This document shows positions 18,294-26,836 of a stretch of DNA of 64,000 nt, in pieces. How positions within the stretch are numbered: the first letter of the stretch is position 1; the number at the start of each line of letters is the position of its first letter. Source of the stretch: Chloroflexus sp. Y-396-1. GTDB taxonomy: Bacteria > Chloroflexota > Chloroflexia > Chloroflexales > Chloroflexaceae. Position numbers and translations under genes: made by a program. The notes under the pieces were generated by a model. That model ran no database searches and was not told the origin of the DNA. It saw only the letters and a program-made list of their open reading frames with translations. The DNA lies in contig NZ_KI911784.1 of assembly GCF_000516515.1 (NCBI RefSeq), forward strand, positions 1,054,001-1,118,000. Reading direction: 5' to 3'.

Positions 18294-19136
18294 TCACGTC
18301 GTCTGATCAATATTGGATAGCGCTGCTGCCAGTTCTGCCGGGTCCATCCGACTACTATGTTCAGGGCCCGGAAATGTTCCATTTCGTACATCATGCGCAT
18401 ATTGGTTCAGAGCTTCTGAGATCGTTTTGGCCAGTTCGGCATAGCGACGTGCGTGGCGCGGAAGAAAATCGCTGTACAGACCGAGTAAATCATGCCAGAC
18501 CTGCACCTGTCCACTACAGCCAGCCCCGGCGCCAATGCCAATGGTTGGGATCCGTAACCGTTCGGTGATCGCCTGAGCCAACTCTGCCGGTACCAATTCG
18601 AGCACGAGCGCAAACGCACCAGCTTCCTGAACTGCCAGCGCATCGGCAATCAATTGCTGGGCCTCGTTCGCCTGCTTTCCCTGTACCCGTAGCCCGATCT
18701 GATTGACCGATTGCGGTGTGAAGCCGATATGCCCCATCACCGGAATGCCTAACGCGACCAGTCGGGCAATAATCGGTGCGACATGCACACCGCCTTCCAA
18801 CTTCACCGCCTGAGCACCAGCCTCCTGAAGCATCCGCCCTGCACTCTGGATTGCCTGCTCTGGTGAAGTGTAAGTAAGAAATGGTAAATCACCGATGACT
18901 AAAGCCTTCTGGGTACCACGTACCACGGCCCGCGTATGATGAATCATCTCGTCAAGCGTCACCGGCACTGTAGATTGGTGACCCAATACCACCATTCCGA
19001 GTGAGTCGCCAACCAGGATCATCGGTATACCGGCGCGATCGGCGATCTGAGCCGACGTATAATCATATGCAGTGATCATCGGAATCCGCTCGCCGCGATC
19101 GCGCATAAGCTGAATGTCACGAATAGTTGTGCGCAT
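18294..19136 (-). CDS. panB: 3-methyl-2-oxobutanoate hydroxymethyltransferase
   Basis: First committed step of pantothenate synthesis: transfers a hydroxymethyl group from methylene-tetrahydrofolate to 2-oxoisovalerate, giving ketopantoate. 280 residues with the Mg-binding [12 protein letters not shown] segment, [25 protein letters not shown] and the catalytic-Glu region [27 protein letters not shown] is also intact. The ATG at 19136 has GGAGAGGAG about 8 bp upstream. An extended -10 lies 50 bp further up. Confidence 0.97.
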   Translation of the reverse strand: MRTTIRDIQLMRDRGERIPMITAYDYTSAQIADRAGIPMILVGDSLGMVVLGHQSTVPVTLDEMIHHTRAVVRGTQKALVIGDLPFLTYTSPEQAIQSAGRMLQEAGAQAVKLEGGVHVAPIIARLVALGIPVMGHIGFTPQSVNQIGLRVQGKQANEAQQLIADALAVQEAGAFALVLELVPAELAQAITERLRIPTIGIGAGAGCSGQVQVWHDLLGLYSDFLPRHARRYAELAKTISEALNQYAHDVRNGTFPGPEHSSRMDPAELAAALSNIDQTT

Positions 19137-19186
19137 TGTCGGCTCCTCTCCCCTGTTGCGTTTTGCCGGTCATTCCGGCCTGCTCG

Positions 19187-19195
19187 ATTGTAGCA
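19187..19195 (-). promoter_or_regulatory. Extended -10 promoter of panB
   Basis: On the minus strand TGC-TACAAT at 19195-19187, about 50 bp before the panB start. No convincing -35 was found, as expected for an extended -10 promoter. Confidence 0.5.
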
Positions 19196-19310
19196 CGGAA
19201 TGGTTAAGTGCGCAGAGTGGTGAGGGGAAGAATTAGGTCATGGGCACTGGGGAATGAGCAAGGCTCACCAATGATGATCATCACCGAATCGGTCGATCGA
19301 GTGCCGAACC

Positions 19311-19373
19311 TACCCTCCTAGCCCCCTACACTCACCGGGTAAGAGTGAAAGAGGGTCGGGGGGAGTGCAGGGT
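19311..19373. repeat. Degenerate GC-rich hairpin repeat
   Basis: CCTCCTAGCCCCCTACACTC pairs loosely with GAGGGTCGGGGGGAG. It appears to be a decayed member of the hairpin family. The rest of 19196-19504 shows no gene. Confidence 0.4.
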
Positions 19374-19504
19374 GAAGATGCACTTCGCAGCATAGGCACT
19401 GACAGATTTATCGTTAAATAACAGAGTCATTTCATCACAGGAATGTTTGACAAAACAATTTGCTTATCTTAATATCGAATGCGTTCGTTACTCATAGGTG
19501 CGCC

Positions 19505-20440
19505 ATGAAGCGAAAACCCACCATGGACATTCCTACTGCCCTGGTTCCGTATGCTCGTAGGGTTGCGCTGCGCAATGCAGAAATCTTCTACTACGATGCT
19601 GGGCCGGTTGATCACCCAACACTTCTCCTTTTGCATGGGCTGGGAGATGAAGCTGATACCTGGCGCTCAATTATCTTGCCATTATCGCGTGAATACCGGA
19701 TCATTGCTCCTGATTTACCTGGCTTTGGTCGTAGTCTTGGCCCTCGTGGCGCCTACAGTCTAACCTTCTTCGCCCGCACGATTGCCGAATTTATAGCAAC
19801 CCTGCAACTGCGGTACATCACACTGGTTGGTCATTCATTAGGGGCTATGATCGCTCAGCGTCTGAGCATCGGCCTGCCGGACCTTATCGAACAGCAGATC
19901 CTGATTAGTGGTTGTCTACCGGTAAAGCGCCGTCTGCCGGAATTAAAGCAATGGCTGCTGTTAATCCCAGGTCTTGGCGAATTGATGCTGGCGATCATGC
20001 GCCGTTCACAAGAGCTGGCCTTTTTTAGTTTACAACCGTTCTATTACAGCCTGTACGATCTGCCTGCCCGTGAGCGGCGGTTTCTCAGGAAGCGGGTTAT
20101 GGCTCGTCTCCACCATCCACAACAACGACGGTCAACACTTTCTGCGCTCCGTTGGTTGGCGATTGACACCTTCTTCCGTGCCAATCAATATCTTGATTTG
20201 GTCAGTAAATGTCGAATACCGACAGTACTGATCATTGGCGATCACGATGTCATTGTTGATGGTGAACTTATAGAAGCCACGCACGTCTTGCTTAACGAAC
20301 AAGCTCAGTGTATTCACCTAGAACGGTGTGGTCATATGCCGCAGCAGGAATGGCCCGACATGATTTGTGAGCTACTGAGCGGCCTGCATCCTGCTGCGCA
20401 GACGGTTGATTGTCAGGGTGAACCTTCGGGAGGGTTATGA
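19505..20440 (+). CDS. Alpha/beta hydrolase
   Basis: A 311-residue alpha/beta-hydrolase fold protein. The oxyanion segment LLHGLGDEADTW, the nucleophile elbow GHSLGAM (Ser), the acid IGDHDVIVD (Asp) and the catalytic His in RCGHMPQQE are all present and in order. Substrate cannot be told. A longer frame begins at 19460. ATG 19505 has only a weak AGGTG upstream and is chosen because the added residues look unlike the family; ATG 19526 is also possible. Its 3' end overlaps the 3' end of the convergent terC gene by 6 bp. Confidence 0.8.
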   Translation: MKRKPTMDIPTALVPYARRVALRNAEIFYYDAGPVDHPTLLLLHGLGDEADTWRSIILPLSREYRIIAPDLPGFGRSLGPRGAYSLTFFARTIAEFIATLQLRYITLVGHSLGAMIAQRLSIGLPDLIEQQILISGCLPVKRRLPELKQWLLLIPGLGELMLAIMRRSQELAFFSLQPFYYSLYDLPARERRFLRKRVMARLHHPQQRRSTLSALRWLAIDTFFRANQYLDLVSKCRIPTVLIIGDHDVIVDGELIEATHVLLNEQAQCIHLERCGHMPQQEWPDMICELLSGLHPAAQTVDCQGEPSGGL

Positions 20441-21430
20441 GGAGGCGGCCTGTTCGCTGTGTTTGACAATCCGTGCTCGTATCAAAGAAGCGACAATTGA
20501 TACGCCAATAATGGTTGCTACCACACCTAGCGAGACAGCCGTCGGTATCTTCCAGCTTACGCCAATCAGTGCTGCGCTGAGATCGGGTAAGAGCATCTTG
20601 ATGCCAACAAAGCTCAGCACCACTGACAAGCCAAGCTTGAGATAGTGGAAGAGATGAACCACGCCAGCCAGTACGAAGTAGAGTGCTCGTAGACCCAGAA
20701 TGGCGAAGACATTGGATGTGTAGACGATGAACGGATCTTGCGTTACGGCAAAGATGGCTGGTATCGAGTCGACGGCAAAAATGAGATCGGTCGTCTCTAC
20801 CATGACCAGCACCAGCAAGAGGGGGGTTGCCATAAGCATACCGTTTTGGCGGGTGAGAAATTTCTGACCGTCGTAGCGATCACTGATCGGCATAAAACGG
20901 CGGAACATGCGTACCACCGGATTCTTATCAGGCTCGACTTGCTCGTCTTGTGACATTGCCATCCGAATGCCGGTAAAGATCAGGAATGCACCGAACACCC
21001 AGATGATCCAGTGAAACTGCTTGATCAGCGCTGCTCCAGCGGCAATCATTGTACCGCGCATGATAAGGGCGCCGAGAATCCCCCAAAAGAGTACCCGATG
21101 CTGGTATTTCGCCGGAACTGCAAAATATGAGAAGATCAATACGAAGACGAAAATATTATCAACACTTAGTGCCTTTTCTATGAGATAACCGGTCAAAAAC
21201 GCTAGACCAGCGTCACTCGCATTGAGATCGCTATTAGGCATGATCTGATCCCAAAATAGATACAGCCCTACATTGAAGACTAGCGCAAGGGAAATCCAGA
21301 CTATACTCCAAATGACGGCTTCACGTAACGACACTTCATGGGCTTCACGGTGAAATACCCCTAGGTCAAGCGCGAGAAGTGTCAATACCAGTAGATTAAA
21401 CCCAACCCAGACCCATATCGTATCTACCAT
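20435..21430 (-). CDS. terC: TerC/Alx family membrane protein
   Basis: 331 residues with about nine membrane segments. TerC-family signatures are EKALSVDNIFVFVLIF and VETTDLIFAVDSIPAI, each with membrane-embedded acidic residues. Alx and MeeY/MeeF-type members export Mn2+, partly to load extracytoplasmic enzymes. Control by a yybP-ykoY (Mn2+) riboswitch upstream fits a manganese role. The longest frame starts at 21490, which lies inside the riboswitch-terminator. ATG 21430 with AGGGAG upstream is therefore the start. Confidence 0.93.
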   Translation of the reverse strand: MVDTIWVWVGFNLLVLTLLALDLGVFHREAHEVSLREAVIWSIVWISLALVFNVGLYLFWDQIMPNSDLNASDAGLAFLTGYLIEKALSVDNIFVFVLIFSYFAVPAKYQHRVLFWGILGALIMRGTMIAAGAALIKQFHWIIWVFGAFLIFTGIRMAMSQDEQVEPDKNPVVRMFRRFMPISDRYDGQKFLTRQNGMLMATPLLLVLVMVETTDLIFAVDSIPAIFAVTQDPFIVYTSNVFAILGLRALYFVLAGVVHLFHYLKLGLSVVLSFVGIKMLLPDLSAALIGVSWKIPTAVSLGVVATIIGVSIVASLIRARIVKHSEQAASS

Positions 21431-21469
21431 ACAATCTTTTCTCCCTGCTTTGCAACGACTTGTCCGGCA

Positions 21470-21515
21470 ATAAAAAGGCGAGCCGATCACAGCGCACCGC
21501 TGTGTCGGTCTCGCC
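21470..21515 (-). terminator. Intrinsic terminator of the terC leader
   Basis: On the minus strand GGCGAGACCGACACAGC pairs with GCTGTGATCGGCTCGCC (one mismatch) around a GGTGC loop, followed by TTTTTATT. The 5' arm contains the GGCGAGACC box that also belongs to the riboswitch aptamer, so aptamer folding and terminator folding exclude each other. It ends about 40 bp before the terC start. Confidence 0.85.
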
Positions 21516-21612
21516 AGTATGGTAAACCAATACGCGATGCCACCGGGAAGATAATCTTCCGTCTTGACGGCAACATCGACCCGCTACGAGCGGGCGGCTA
21601 CTCCCCAACGCA
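21507..21612 (-). ncRNA. yybP-ykoY (Mn2+) riboswitch
   Basis: Read on the minus strand from 21610, the leader has TTGGGGAGTAGCC, a short hairpin (GCCCGCTCGTAGCGGGT), GATGTTGCCGTC, a second hairpin (GGAAGATTATCTTCC), CCGGTGGCATCG and TACTGGCGAGACC. The GGGGAGTAG start and the GGCGAGACC end are hallmarks of the yybP-ykoY family, which senses Mn2+ and often precedes TerC/Alx genes. The 3' box overlaps a terminator, so Mn2+ binding should allow read-through into terC. A TATATT at 21622-21617 is the likely -10. Confidence 0.87.
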
Positions 21613-21640
21613 TTGCAATATACCGCATTTTCCTTATAAT
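21613..21640 (+). promoter_or_regulatory. Promoter of the cation antiporter gene
   Basis: TTGCAA at 21613-21618 and a perfect TATAAT at 21635-21640, spacer 16 bp. The start of transcription would fall near 21647, inside the palindrome at 21642-21662. It overlaps the putative divergent terC promoter. Confidence 0.6.
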
Positions 21641-21641
21641 C

Positions 21642-21662
21642 GATAGGGAAAAATTCCCTATC
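21642..21662. promoter_or_regulatory. 21-bp perfect palindrome, candidate repressor site
   Basis: Arms GATAGGGAA and TTCCCTATC around AAA. It covers the expected start point of the antiporter promoter and lies just upstream of the terC promoter on the other strand. This is a position where a dimeric repressor could control both. The sequence does not match a regulator site I know. Confidence 0.55.
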
Positions 21663-21774
21663 ACTTCTACGTCTGAATGGGTATCTAATGGCGAAGATTT
21701 GCCCTCACCAGCAATCGTTGAGTTGGCTATACTACTTAAATGTGTGATGCGAACGACAGGAGTAGACATAAACT

Positions 21775-22878
21775 ATGAGTCTCTTGGTATTCGGTTTCAT
21801 GCTCGGTGGTCTTATCTTCCTTGCCACTGGTGGTGAGCTTCTAGTACGTGGCGCCAGCCGCCTGGCAGCGCTGGCTGGCATCTCTCCGCTTGTGATTGGT
21901 CTGACGGTTGTATCGTTTGGTACCAGTTCACCAGAGTTGGCGGTGAGTATTCAGGCCGGCTTAGCCGGTAAAAGTGACATTGCAGTCGGCAATGTGGTGG
22001 GGAGTAATATCTTCAACATTCTCTTCATTCTGGGTGTGTGTGCGCTGGTCAGCCCACTGGTTGTAGCCGTACAGCTTATCCGCCGTGAAGTACCGTTTAT
22101 GATCGCTGTTTCGCTATTACTTATCGGTCAGGCATTTGATAGAGCCATAAGCTGGTTTGATGGCTTCATCCTGTTTAGCCTACTGATCGGATATATCATC
22201 TGGTCAATATACGCCAGTCGGCAGGAACGAGAAGAAGTGATAGCAGAGTATGCGCAGGAATTTGGTTCCGCAAAACTGCCCGCTCAGCGGAAAGGAATGG
22301 TCTTGCTGCTGAATATCGGCTTTATCGTAGTTGGGCTGGTATTACTGGCGATTGGATCAAACTGGCTGGTTGAAGGGGCAACTTCACTGGCGCGTGCGTT
22401 TGGAGTCAGCGATGTAGTCATGGGTCTCACAATTGTGGCTGCCGGTACATCACTCCCGGAAGTGGTTGCTTCAATTGTTGCCACGCTCAAGCGCGAGCGG
22501 GACATTGCTATTGGAAATGTTATTGGCAGCAACATCTTCAACATCCTCGGTATCCTTGGATTATCTGCACTCGTAACACCGGGTGGTCTTACCGTTGCCC
22601 CATCGATTGTGGCATTCGATCTGCCAGTGATGATTGCAGTAGCTTTTGCAGCTCTACCAATCTTTATCTCCGGTCTCAGCATCAATCGCTGGGAAGGCTT
22701 ACTCTTTCTTGCTTATTACGTTGCGTACACGGCGTATCTGATACTGGCTGCAACCCAACATGATGCTCTGCCGTTCTTCAGTAGCGTGATGATACTCTTT
22801 GTACTACCGATAACAGCAGTGACCCTCTCTATTCTTCTGATCCACGCGCTGCGCCGAAGAGATTGGGTTAAAGCATAG
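21775..22878 (+). CDS. Calcium/sodium antiporter, CaCA family
   Basis: A 367-residue membrane protein with two inverted homologous halves. Each half carries an alpha repeat: GTSSPELAVSIQAG with GNVVGSNIFNILFILG in the first half, and GTSLPEVVASIVAT with GNVIGSNIFNILGILG in the second. The conserved acidic residues (E in SPE/LPE) and the N in GSN bind the cation. Similar to YrbG/MaX-type Na+(K+)/Ca2+ exchangers. About ten hydrophobic segments are visible. AGGAG lies 12 bp before the ATG, rather far. Divergent from riboswitch-controlled terC, which suggests shared cation homeostasis. Confidence 0.92.
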   Translation: MSLLVFGFMLGGLIFLATGGELLVRGASRLAALAGISPLVIGLTVVSFGTSSPELAVSIQAGLAGKSDIAVGNVVGSNIFNILFILGVCALVSPLVVAVQLIRREVPFMIAVSLLLIGQAFDRAISWFDGFILFSLLIGYIIWSIYASRQEREEVIAEYAQEFGSAKLPAQRKGMVLLLNIGFIVVGLVLLAIGSNWLVEGATSLARAFGVSDVVMGLTIVAAGTSLPEVVASIVATLKRERDIAIGNVIGSNIFNILGILGLSALVTPGGLTVAPSIVAFDLPVMIAVAFAALPIFISGLSINRWEGLLFLAYYVAYTAYLILAATQHDALPFFSSVMILFVLPITAVTLSILLIHALRRRDWVKA

Positions 22879-22909
22879 TCATGACCAGACCAACTATACA
22901 AGATTTCTG

Positions 22910-23317
22910 TCAGGGAAGAACAACCAACACTCCCTGTTGGGCTTCATGACCGGGAATACGGCAGTAGAAACGGTATTCACCGGGTGCTGGCGCCCGGAAT
23001 GTTAGTATCGCATCGACCCCTGGATCGGCTGAAACAGTGCGGTCACCGGTAGGTAGCTCGATAGTCAGACTATGTGCGATCTGGCCGCGGTTGCGAAGGC
23101 GGAGAAAAACTTGTTCTCCGGTGCGCACTTCGATCCGATCTGGATCAAATCGCATTTCGATGGCAGTTACTTCAATCGTGCGTTCACGCAGCGGTGCGCC
23201 ACAGGCGTTTAGCAGAATGACGGCAAGAATACACATAGCATAACAATAACGACGAAACCAGAGACGATTCATAGCACGCATCACTGTAGTCGTAGCATAC
23301 ACTTGTTTCTGCATCAT
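22910..23317 (-). CDS. Cupredoxin-like lipoprotein
   Basis: 135 residues. A hydrophobic segment ending in LLNAC is a lipobox, so the mature protein begins at Cys about residue 40 and is tethered outside the cytoplasmic membrane. The rest is a cupredoxin domain with copper ligands His (IAHSLT), Cys (RFYCRIPGHEAQ) and His in the same motif. The usual axial Met is replaced by Gln or absent, as in some blue copper proteins. A role in electron transfer or copper handling is inferred. The start is uncertain: ATG codons at 23317, 23281 and 23272 all lack a good ribosome-binding site. Confidence 0.75.
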   Translation of the reverse strand: MMQKQVYATTTVMRAMNRLWFRRYCYAMCILAVILLNACGAPLRERTIEVTAIEMRFDPDRIEVRTGEQVFLRLRNRGQIAHSLTIELPTGDRTVSADPGVDAILTFRAPAPGEYRFYCRIPGHEAQQGVLVVLP

Positions 23318-23366
23318 ATCTGTACTGTACCAGAAAATGCCTACTGTGCTAGCAGGAAGTCACGTT

Positions 23367-23395
23367 GTGACAAGGCGCCAATTTTACGGTACAAT
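23367..23395 (+). promoter_or_regulatory. Promoter of the mrp operon
   Basis: GTGACA at 23367-23372 (5 of 6 to TTGACA) and TACAAT at 23390-23395 with a 17-bp spacer. This leaves a leader of about 200 nt before mrpA in which I recognise no known element. Confidence 0.6.
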
Positions 23396-23605
23396 AGCAG
23401 CAAAGCCGTGATCGTTTGATCGTATTCCGAATAAGAAGTATAACTGCATTTCAGCACGCACTGTCGGCGTCAACATTCCAGGCAACGTTTGAGTCGTTGC
23501 TTGACCAACATTTTGATATTTGAAAGCCAGACAACGATCAAGTTGGCTAAGGTTTTTCGCGAATTGCGTGTCAGTAGACACAACTAGTCACCAATCGAGG
23601 TGAGC

Positions 23606-25984
23606 ATGCTCTATCCGATTGTGTTCATTGCATTGGTTGCATCACCACTAGCACTCATTGCCCGCCTTCCGGCGCGCAGTCTCATTGCGTGGGGTCTGGC
23701 GCTTATCCCGCTAGCACTCTTTGGACTAACGCTGACTCAAGCCGGTCCTGTGTTTGCGGGTGAGCAAGTGGTGGAGGAGATCTCCTGGGTACCAGCGCTG
23801 GGTCTCAATCTTACCTTTACGCTTGACGGTTTAAGTCTGTTGTTTGCCTTGATTATTACCGGCATTGGGACGTTGATTGTCGGCTACGCGGGCCATTATC
23901 TCGGTGCTGACAGTGGTCTTGGTCGTTTCTTGGCTTACCTAATGCTTTTCATGGGGGCAATGTTGGGGGTCGTGCTGGCCGGTAATATATTGACCATGTT
24001 CGTGTTTTGGGAACTAACATCGGTTACGTCGTATTTGCTTATTGGCTACAAGCACGATTACCCTGATGCACGGCGTGGTGCATTACATTCCCTGCTCGTA
24101 ACTGGTGCAGGTGGATTGGCCTTGCTGGTTGGCCTGCTGTTGCTCGGTCAGATGGTTGGCAGCTACGAATTCCGGGATATTTTGGCCGCCGGTGATCAAT
24201 TGCGCGCTCATTCACTCTACCCAGCAGCCGTCATTCTCATCTTGCTTGGCTGCTTTACGAAATCAGCTCAGATACCCTTTCATTTCTGGCTACCAGGGGC
24301 TATGCAGGCTCCAACCCCGGCAAGTGCCTTTCTCCATTCGGCCACAATGGTCAAGGCTGGTGTCTATCTGATGGCACGGCTCAGTCCGGCCCTGGGTGGT
24401 ACTGCTCTATGGGATGTAACCCTGGCCGTCGTTGGCGGTGCAACGATGACCTTTGCCGCAATTGTGGCAATGCGCCAGTTTGATCTGAAGGCGATGCTGG
24501 CATATACGACCATTAGTATGCTGGGTGCGCTGACGATGCAGATTGGGTTGGGTGGCAAGTATGGTGCTGAGGGGGTGGCAACTAATATTTTAGCCCATGC
24601 GCTGTATAAGTCGGCACTGTTTATGCTAGCCGGTGTGATCGATCACGAGTGCGGTACGCGCGATTTGCGCCGATTGGGTGGGTTGCGAAGATACATGCCG
24701 CAGACGATGGTCATTACCGCTCTGGCATTACTATCGTTCGGCGGTATTCCAATCCTGTTTGGCTTCGTTGCCAAAGAATTAATGCTGGAAGCAGCGCTTG
24801 AGACTGATCTTGGTGCAACGCTGAGCATCCTTGCGGTTGCTGCAATTGCTGTCACGGCCATTGCTTACCTGATAACTGGCTGGCGACTGTTTAGCAATAC
24901 GTTCCTCGGTCAGCGTAGTACGGCGGCGATGCAGCAGCATGTTGCTGATCCTACACCTGGAATGCTGATTGGGCCTGGAGTGCCAGCCATTTTGTCACTC
25001 TTCATACCGCTGGTCCTGTTAGCCCCAGTCAGTACGCTCATCGCAGCCGCAAGTGCAGCGATCTACGGTAAGCCGCTGGAGGTTAAACTGGCACTCTGGC
25101 ATGGCGTGAATCCAGCATTACTGGTAAGCCTGAGCGCCATTGTGATTGGCGTAGCAATGTTCCGTTTTGCCGAGCAGTTGGCAAATATGCGTGGTTGGCC
25201 AACCTGGTTGCGCGGTGATATGATCTTCGACCGGCTGATTGAGCGGACACTCACCGGAGCGACGGCATTAACCCGTACCCTTCAGGAGGGAAGGCTACGC
25301 CGCTATATCCTGATAACAGCGTTGACCATGCTAATCTTCGTAGGGGTACCGTTTATCAGCTTCGGGCTAGGTACAATTCGGTTTGATCTTGATCCGCAGT
25401 TGCAGTTTTACGAAATACTGGCCGCGGCGTTGATCCCGATTGGTGTTATCGCGACCATCAAAGCGCGAACCAGACTTGGCGCGATTATTGCAGTTGGTGT
25501 CGTTGGCGCAATGGTCGCGCTTCTCTTCGTGCTCTTCTCGGCGCCCGATCTGGCACTCACCCAATTACTGATTGAAGTCCTCTCAACCGTCTTTTTACTC
25601 CTCGTCTTTTCGGTGTTGCCAGTGCGCTTCGAGAGCTTCTCATCAGCATGGGTACGGCAACGTGATGCAATTGTCGCCATTGCTATGGGAATTTTGATGG
25701 GCGGACTAGTACTGGCAACCGCTACGAATGATAGCTTTGCACCGTTGGCCCCCTTCTTCCTTGAAAACAGTCTGGACAAAGGCAAAGGTGCTAATGTCGT
25801 TAATGTCATTCTGGTCGACTTCCGCGGGTTCGATACCTTGGGCGAGATTACAGTGTTGTTTATCGCTCTGCTCGGTATTTACGGATTGTTACGGTTACGA
25901 CAGGGGAAAGATGATGTTACACCGGAACGAGTCCCGACAACTGCAACCGAACCGCTCAGCGAGCCAGTCGATACCCAGAGATAG
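23606..25984 (+). CDS. mrpA: Na+/H+ antiporter subunit MrpA
   Basis: Largest subunit of the Mrp multisubunit Na+/H+ antiporter, related to complex I subunit NuoL. 792 residues with about 20 membrane segments. The proton-translocating core contains HSATMVKAGVYL and the conserved Lys and Glu residues of the family (MFVFWELTSVTSYLL). The C-terminal 200 residues carry the MbhD/MbhE-like domain (APDLALTQLLIEVLS and NVILVDFRGFDTLGE) that marks full-length MrpA. First gene of a seven-gene operon. GTG 23600 is possible; ATG 23606 follows GAGGTG. Confidence 0.96.
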   Translation: MLYPIVFIALVASPLALIARLPARSLIAWGLALIPLALFGLTLTQAGPVFAGEQVVEEISWVPALGLNLTFTLDGLSLLFALIITGIGTLIVGYAGHYLGADSGLGRFLAYLMLFMGAMLGVVLAGNILTMFVFWELTSVTSYLLIGYKHDYPDARRGALHSLLVTGAGGLALLVGLLLLGQMVGSYEFRDILAAGDQLRAHSLYPAAVILILLGCFTKSAQIPFHFWLPGAMQAPTPASAFLHSATMVKAGVYLMARLSPALGGTALWDVTLAVVGGATMTFAAIVAMRQFDLKAMLAYTTISMLGALTMQIGLGGKYGAEGVATNILAHALYKSALFMLAGVIDHECGTRDLRRLGGLRRYMPQTMVITALALLSFGGIPILFGFVAKELMLEAALETDLGATLSILAVAAIAVTAIAYLITGWRLFSNTFLGQRSTAAMQQHVADPTPGMLIGPGVPAILSLFIPLVLLAPVSTLIAAASAAIYGKPLEVKLALWHGVNPALLVSLSAIVIGVAMFRFAEQLANMRGWPTWLRGDMIFDRLIERTLTGATALTRTLQEGRLRRYILITALTMLIFVGVPFISFGLGTIRFDLDPQLQFYEILAAALIPIGVIATIKARTRLGAIIAVGVVGAMVALLFVLFSAPDLALTQLLIEVLSTVFLLLVFSVLPVRFESFSSAWVRQRDAIVAIAMGILMGGLVLATATNDSFAPLAPFFLENSLDKGKGANVVNVILVDFRGFDTLGEITVLFIALLGIYGLLRLRQGKDDVTPERVPTTATEPLSEPVDTQR

Positions 25985-26462
25985 TGCCCTATACGATTCG
26001 CTCATCTTACGCACGATCAGTCGGCTGATGATGCCGCTGTTGTTGATGCTGTCGATTTTTATGTTATTTCGCGGGCACAATTTGCCGGGCGGCGGTTTTA
26101 TTGGTGGTTTATTGGCCTCTAGTGCAATTATTCTGCAAATGGTAGCTTTTGGCCCGAAGGTGGCACGGCGGATTTTGCCGGTTAGTTATTTGATGCTAGC
26201 GGCTTTTGGCATCTTCTTTGGCGCCCTTTGGGGGTTGCCAGCCCTCTTTGTCGGTTTACCGTATATGCAGGCGTTCTGGTTGCCCGAACCGATCCCCGGT
26301 ATAGGCAAGATCGGCACACCAGTACTCTTTGATGTTGGTGTCTACTTTACAGTTATCGGGGTAACGACCAAAATCGCACTGCTGCTGGTCGAAGAGCCGA
26401 TTCTCTTCCCCTTGCCGGAAATGAAATCGGTCCCTGTTGATCAACAAGAGGAGGTAGCATGA
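25911..26462 (+). CDS. mrpB: Na+/H+ antiporter subunit MrpB
   Basis: Small membrane subunit of the Mrp complex. The family sequence begins at SLILRTISRLMMPLLL and includes RGHNLPGGGFIGGLL and GTPVLFDVGVYFTVIG. AGGGG lies 4-7 bp before the ATG pair at 25911 and 25914. This start overlaps mrpA by 74 bp and gives about 30 extra polar N-terminal residues compared with typical MrpB. No good in-frame start closer to the conserved part was found. It overlaps mrpC by 4 bp (ATGA). Confidence 0.9.
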   Translation: MMLHRNESRQLQPNRSASQSIPRDSALYDSLILRTISRLMMPLLLMLSIFMLFRGHNLPGGGFIGGLLASSAIILQMVAFGPKVARRILPVSYLMLAAFGIFFGALWGLPALFVGLPYMQAFWLPEPIPGIGKIGTPVLFDVGVYFTVIGVTTKIALLLVEEPILFPLPEMKSVPVDQQEEVA

Positions 26463-26809
26463 TCATTCTTCTGGCAATCGCGATTGGCTCGCTCTTCGGC
26501 GGTGCAACGTATCTCATTCTGCGGCGCTCAGTCGTGAAATTGATCTTAGGACTGATCATGCTCAGTCATGGGGTTAACTTGCTCATCTTCACGATGGGTG
26601 ATGGGGTGAGGCGTGGAGCTCCACCCTTAGTTGATGCTACTGGCCAGCCTCCAGCAGGCTCGGCTGATCCTCTGGTTCAGGCCCTGATTCTGACGGCCAT
26701 TGTGATCAGCTTCGGATTCACGGCATTTGTTCTGGCGCTGGCGTATCGTTCCAATCAGGCAGCAGGAAGTGACGATCTTGATGATCTTTCAACCACCGAC
26801 CGCCTGTAG
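26459..26809 (+). CDS. mrpC: Na+/H+ antiporter subunit MrpC
   Basis: Homologue of complex I subunit NuoK, 116 residues with three membrane segments. The signature LGLIMLSHGVNLLIF contains the family's membrane-region polar residues, and DPLVQALILTAIVISFG is also typical. It overlaps mrpB by 4 bp, with GAGGAGG upstream of the ATG. The tail is short and acidic. Confidence 0.95.
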   Translation: MIILLAIAIGSLFGGATYLILRRSVVKLILGLIMLSHGVNLLIFTMGDGVRRGAPPLVDATGQPPAGSADPLVQALILTAIVISFGFTAFVLALAYRSNQAAGSDDLDDLSTTDRL

Positions 26810-26836
26810 CATGATGGTTTGGATTGGGAAGTTCCT

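Noticed and set aside
23384-23581. 65-residue minus-strand frame in the mrp leader
   Set aside because: No ribosome-binding site, no recognisable domain, and it opposes the predicted mrp promoter transcript.
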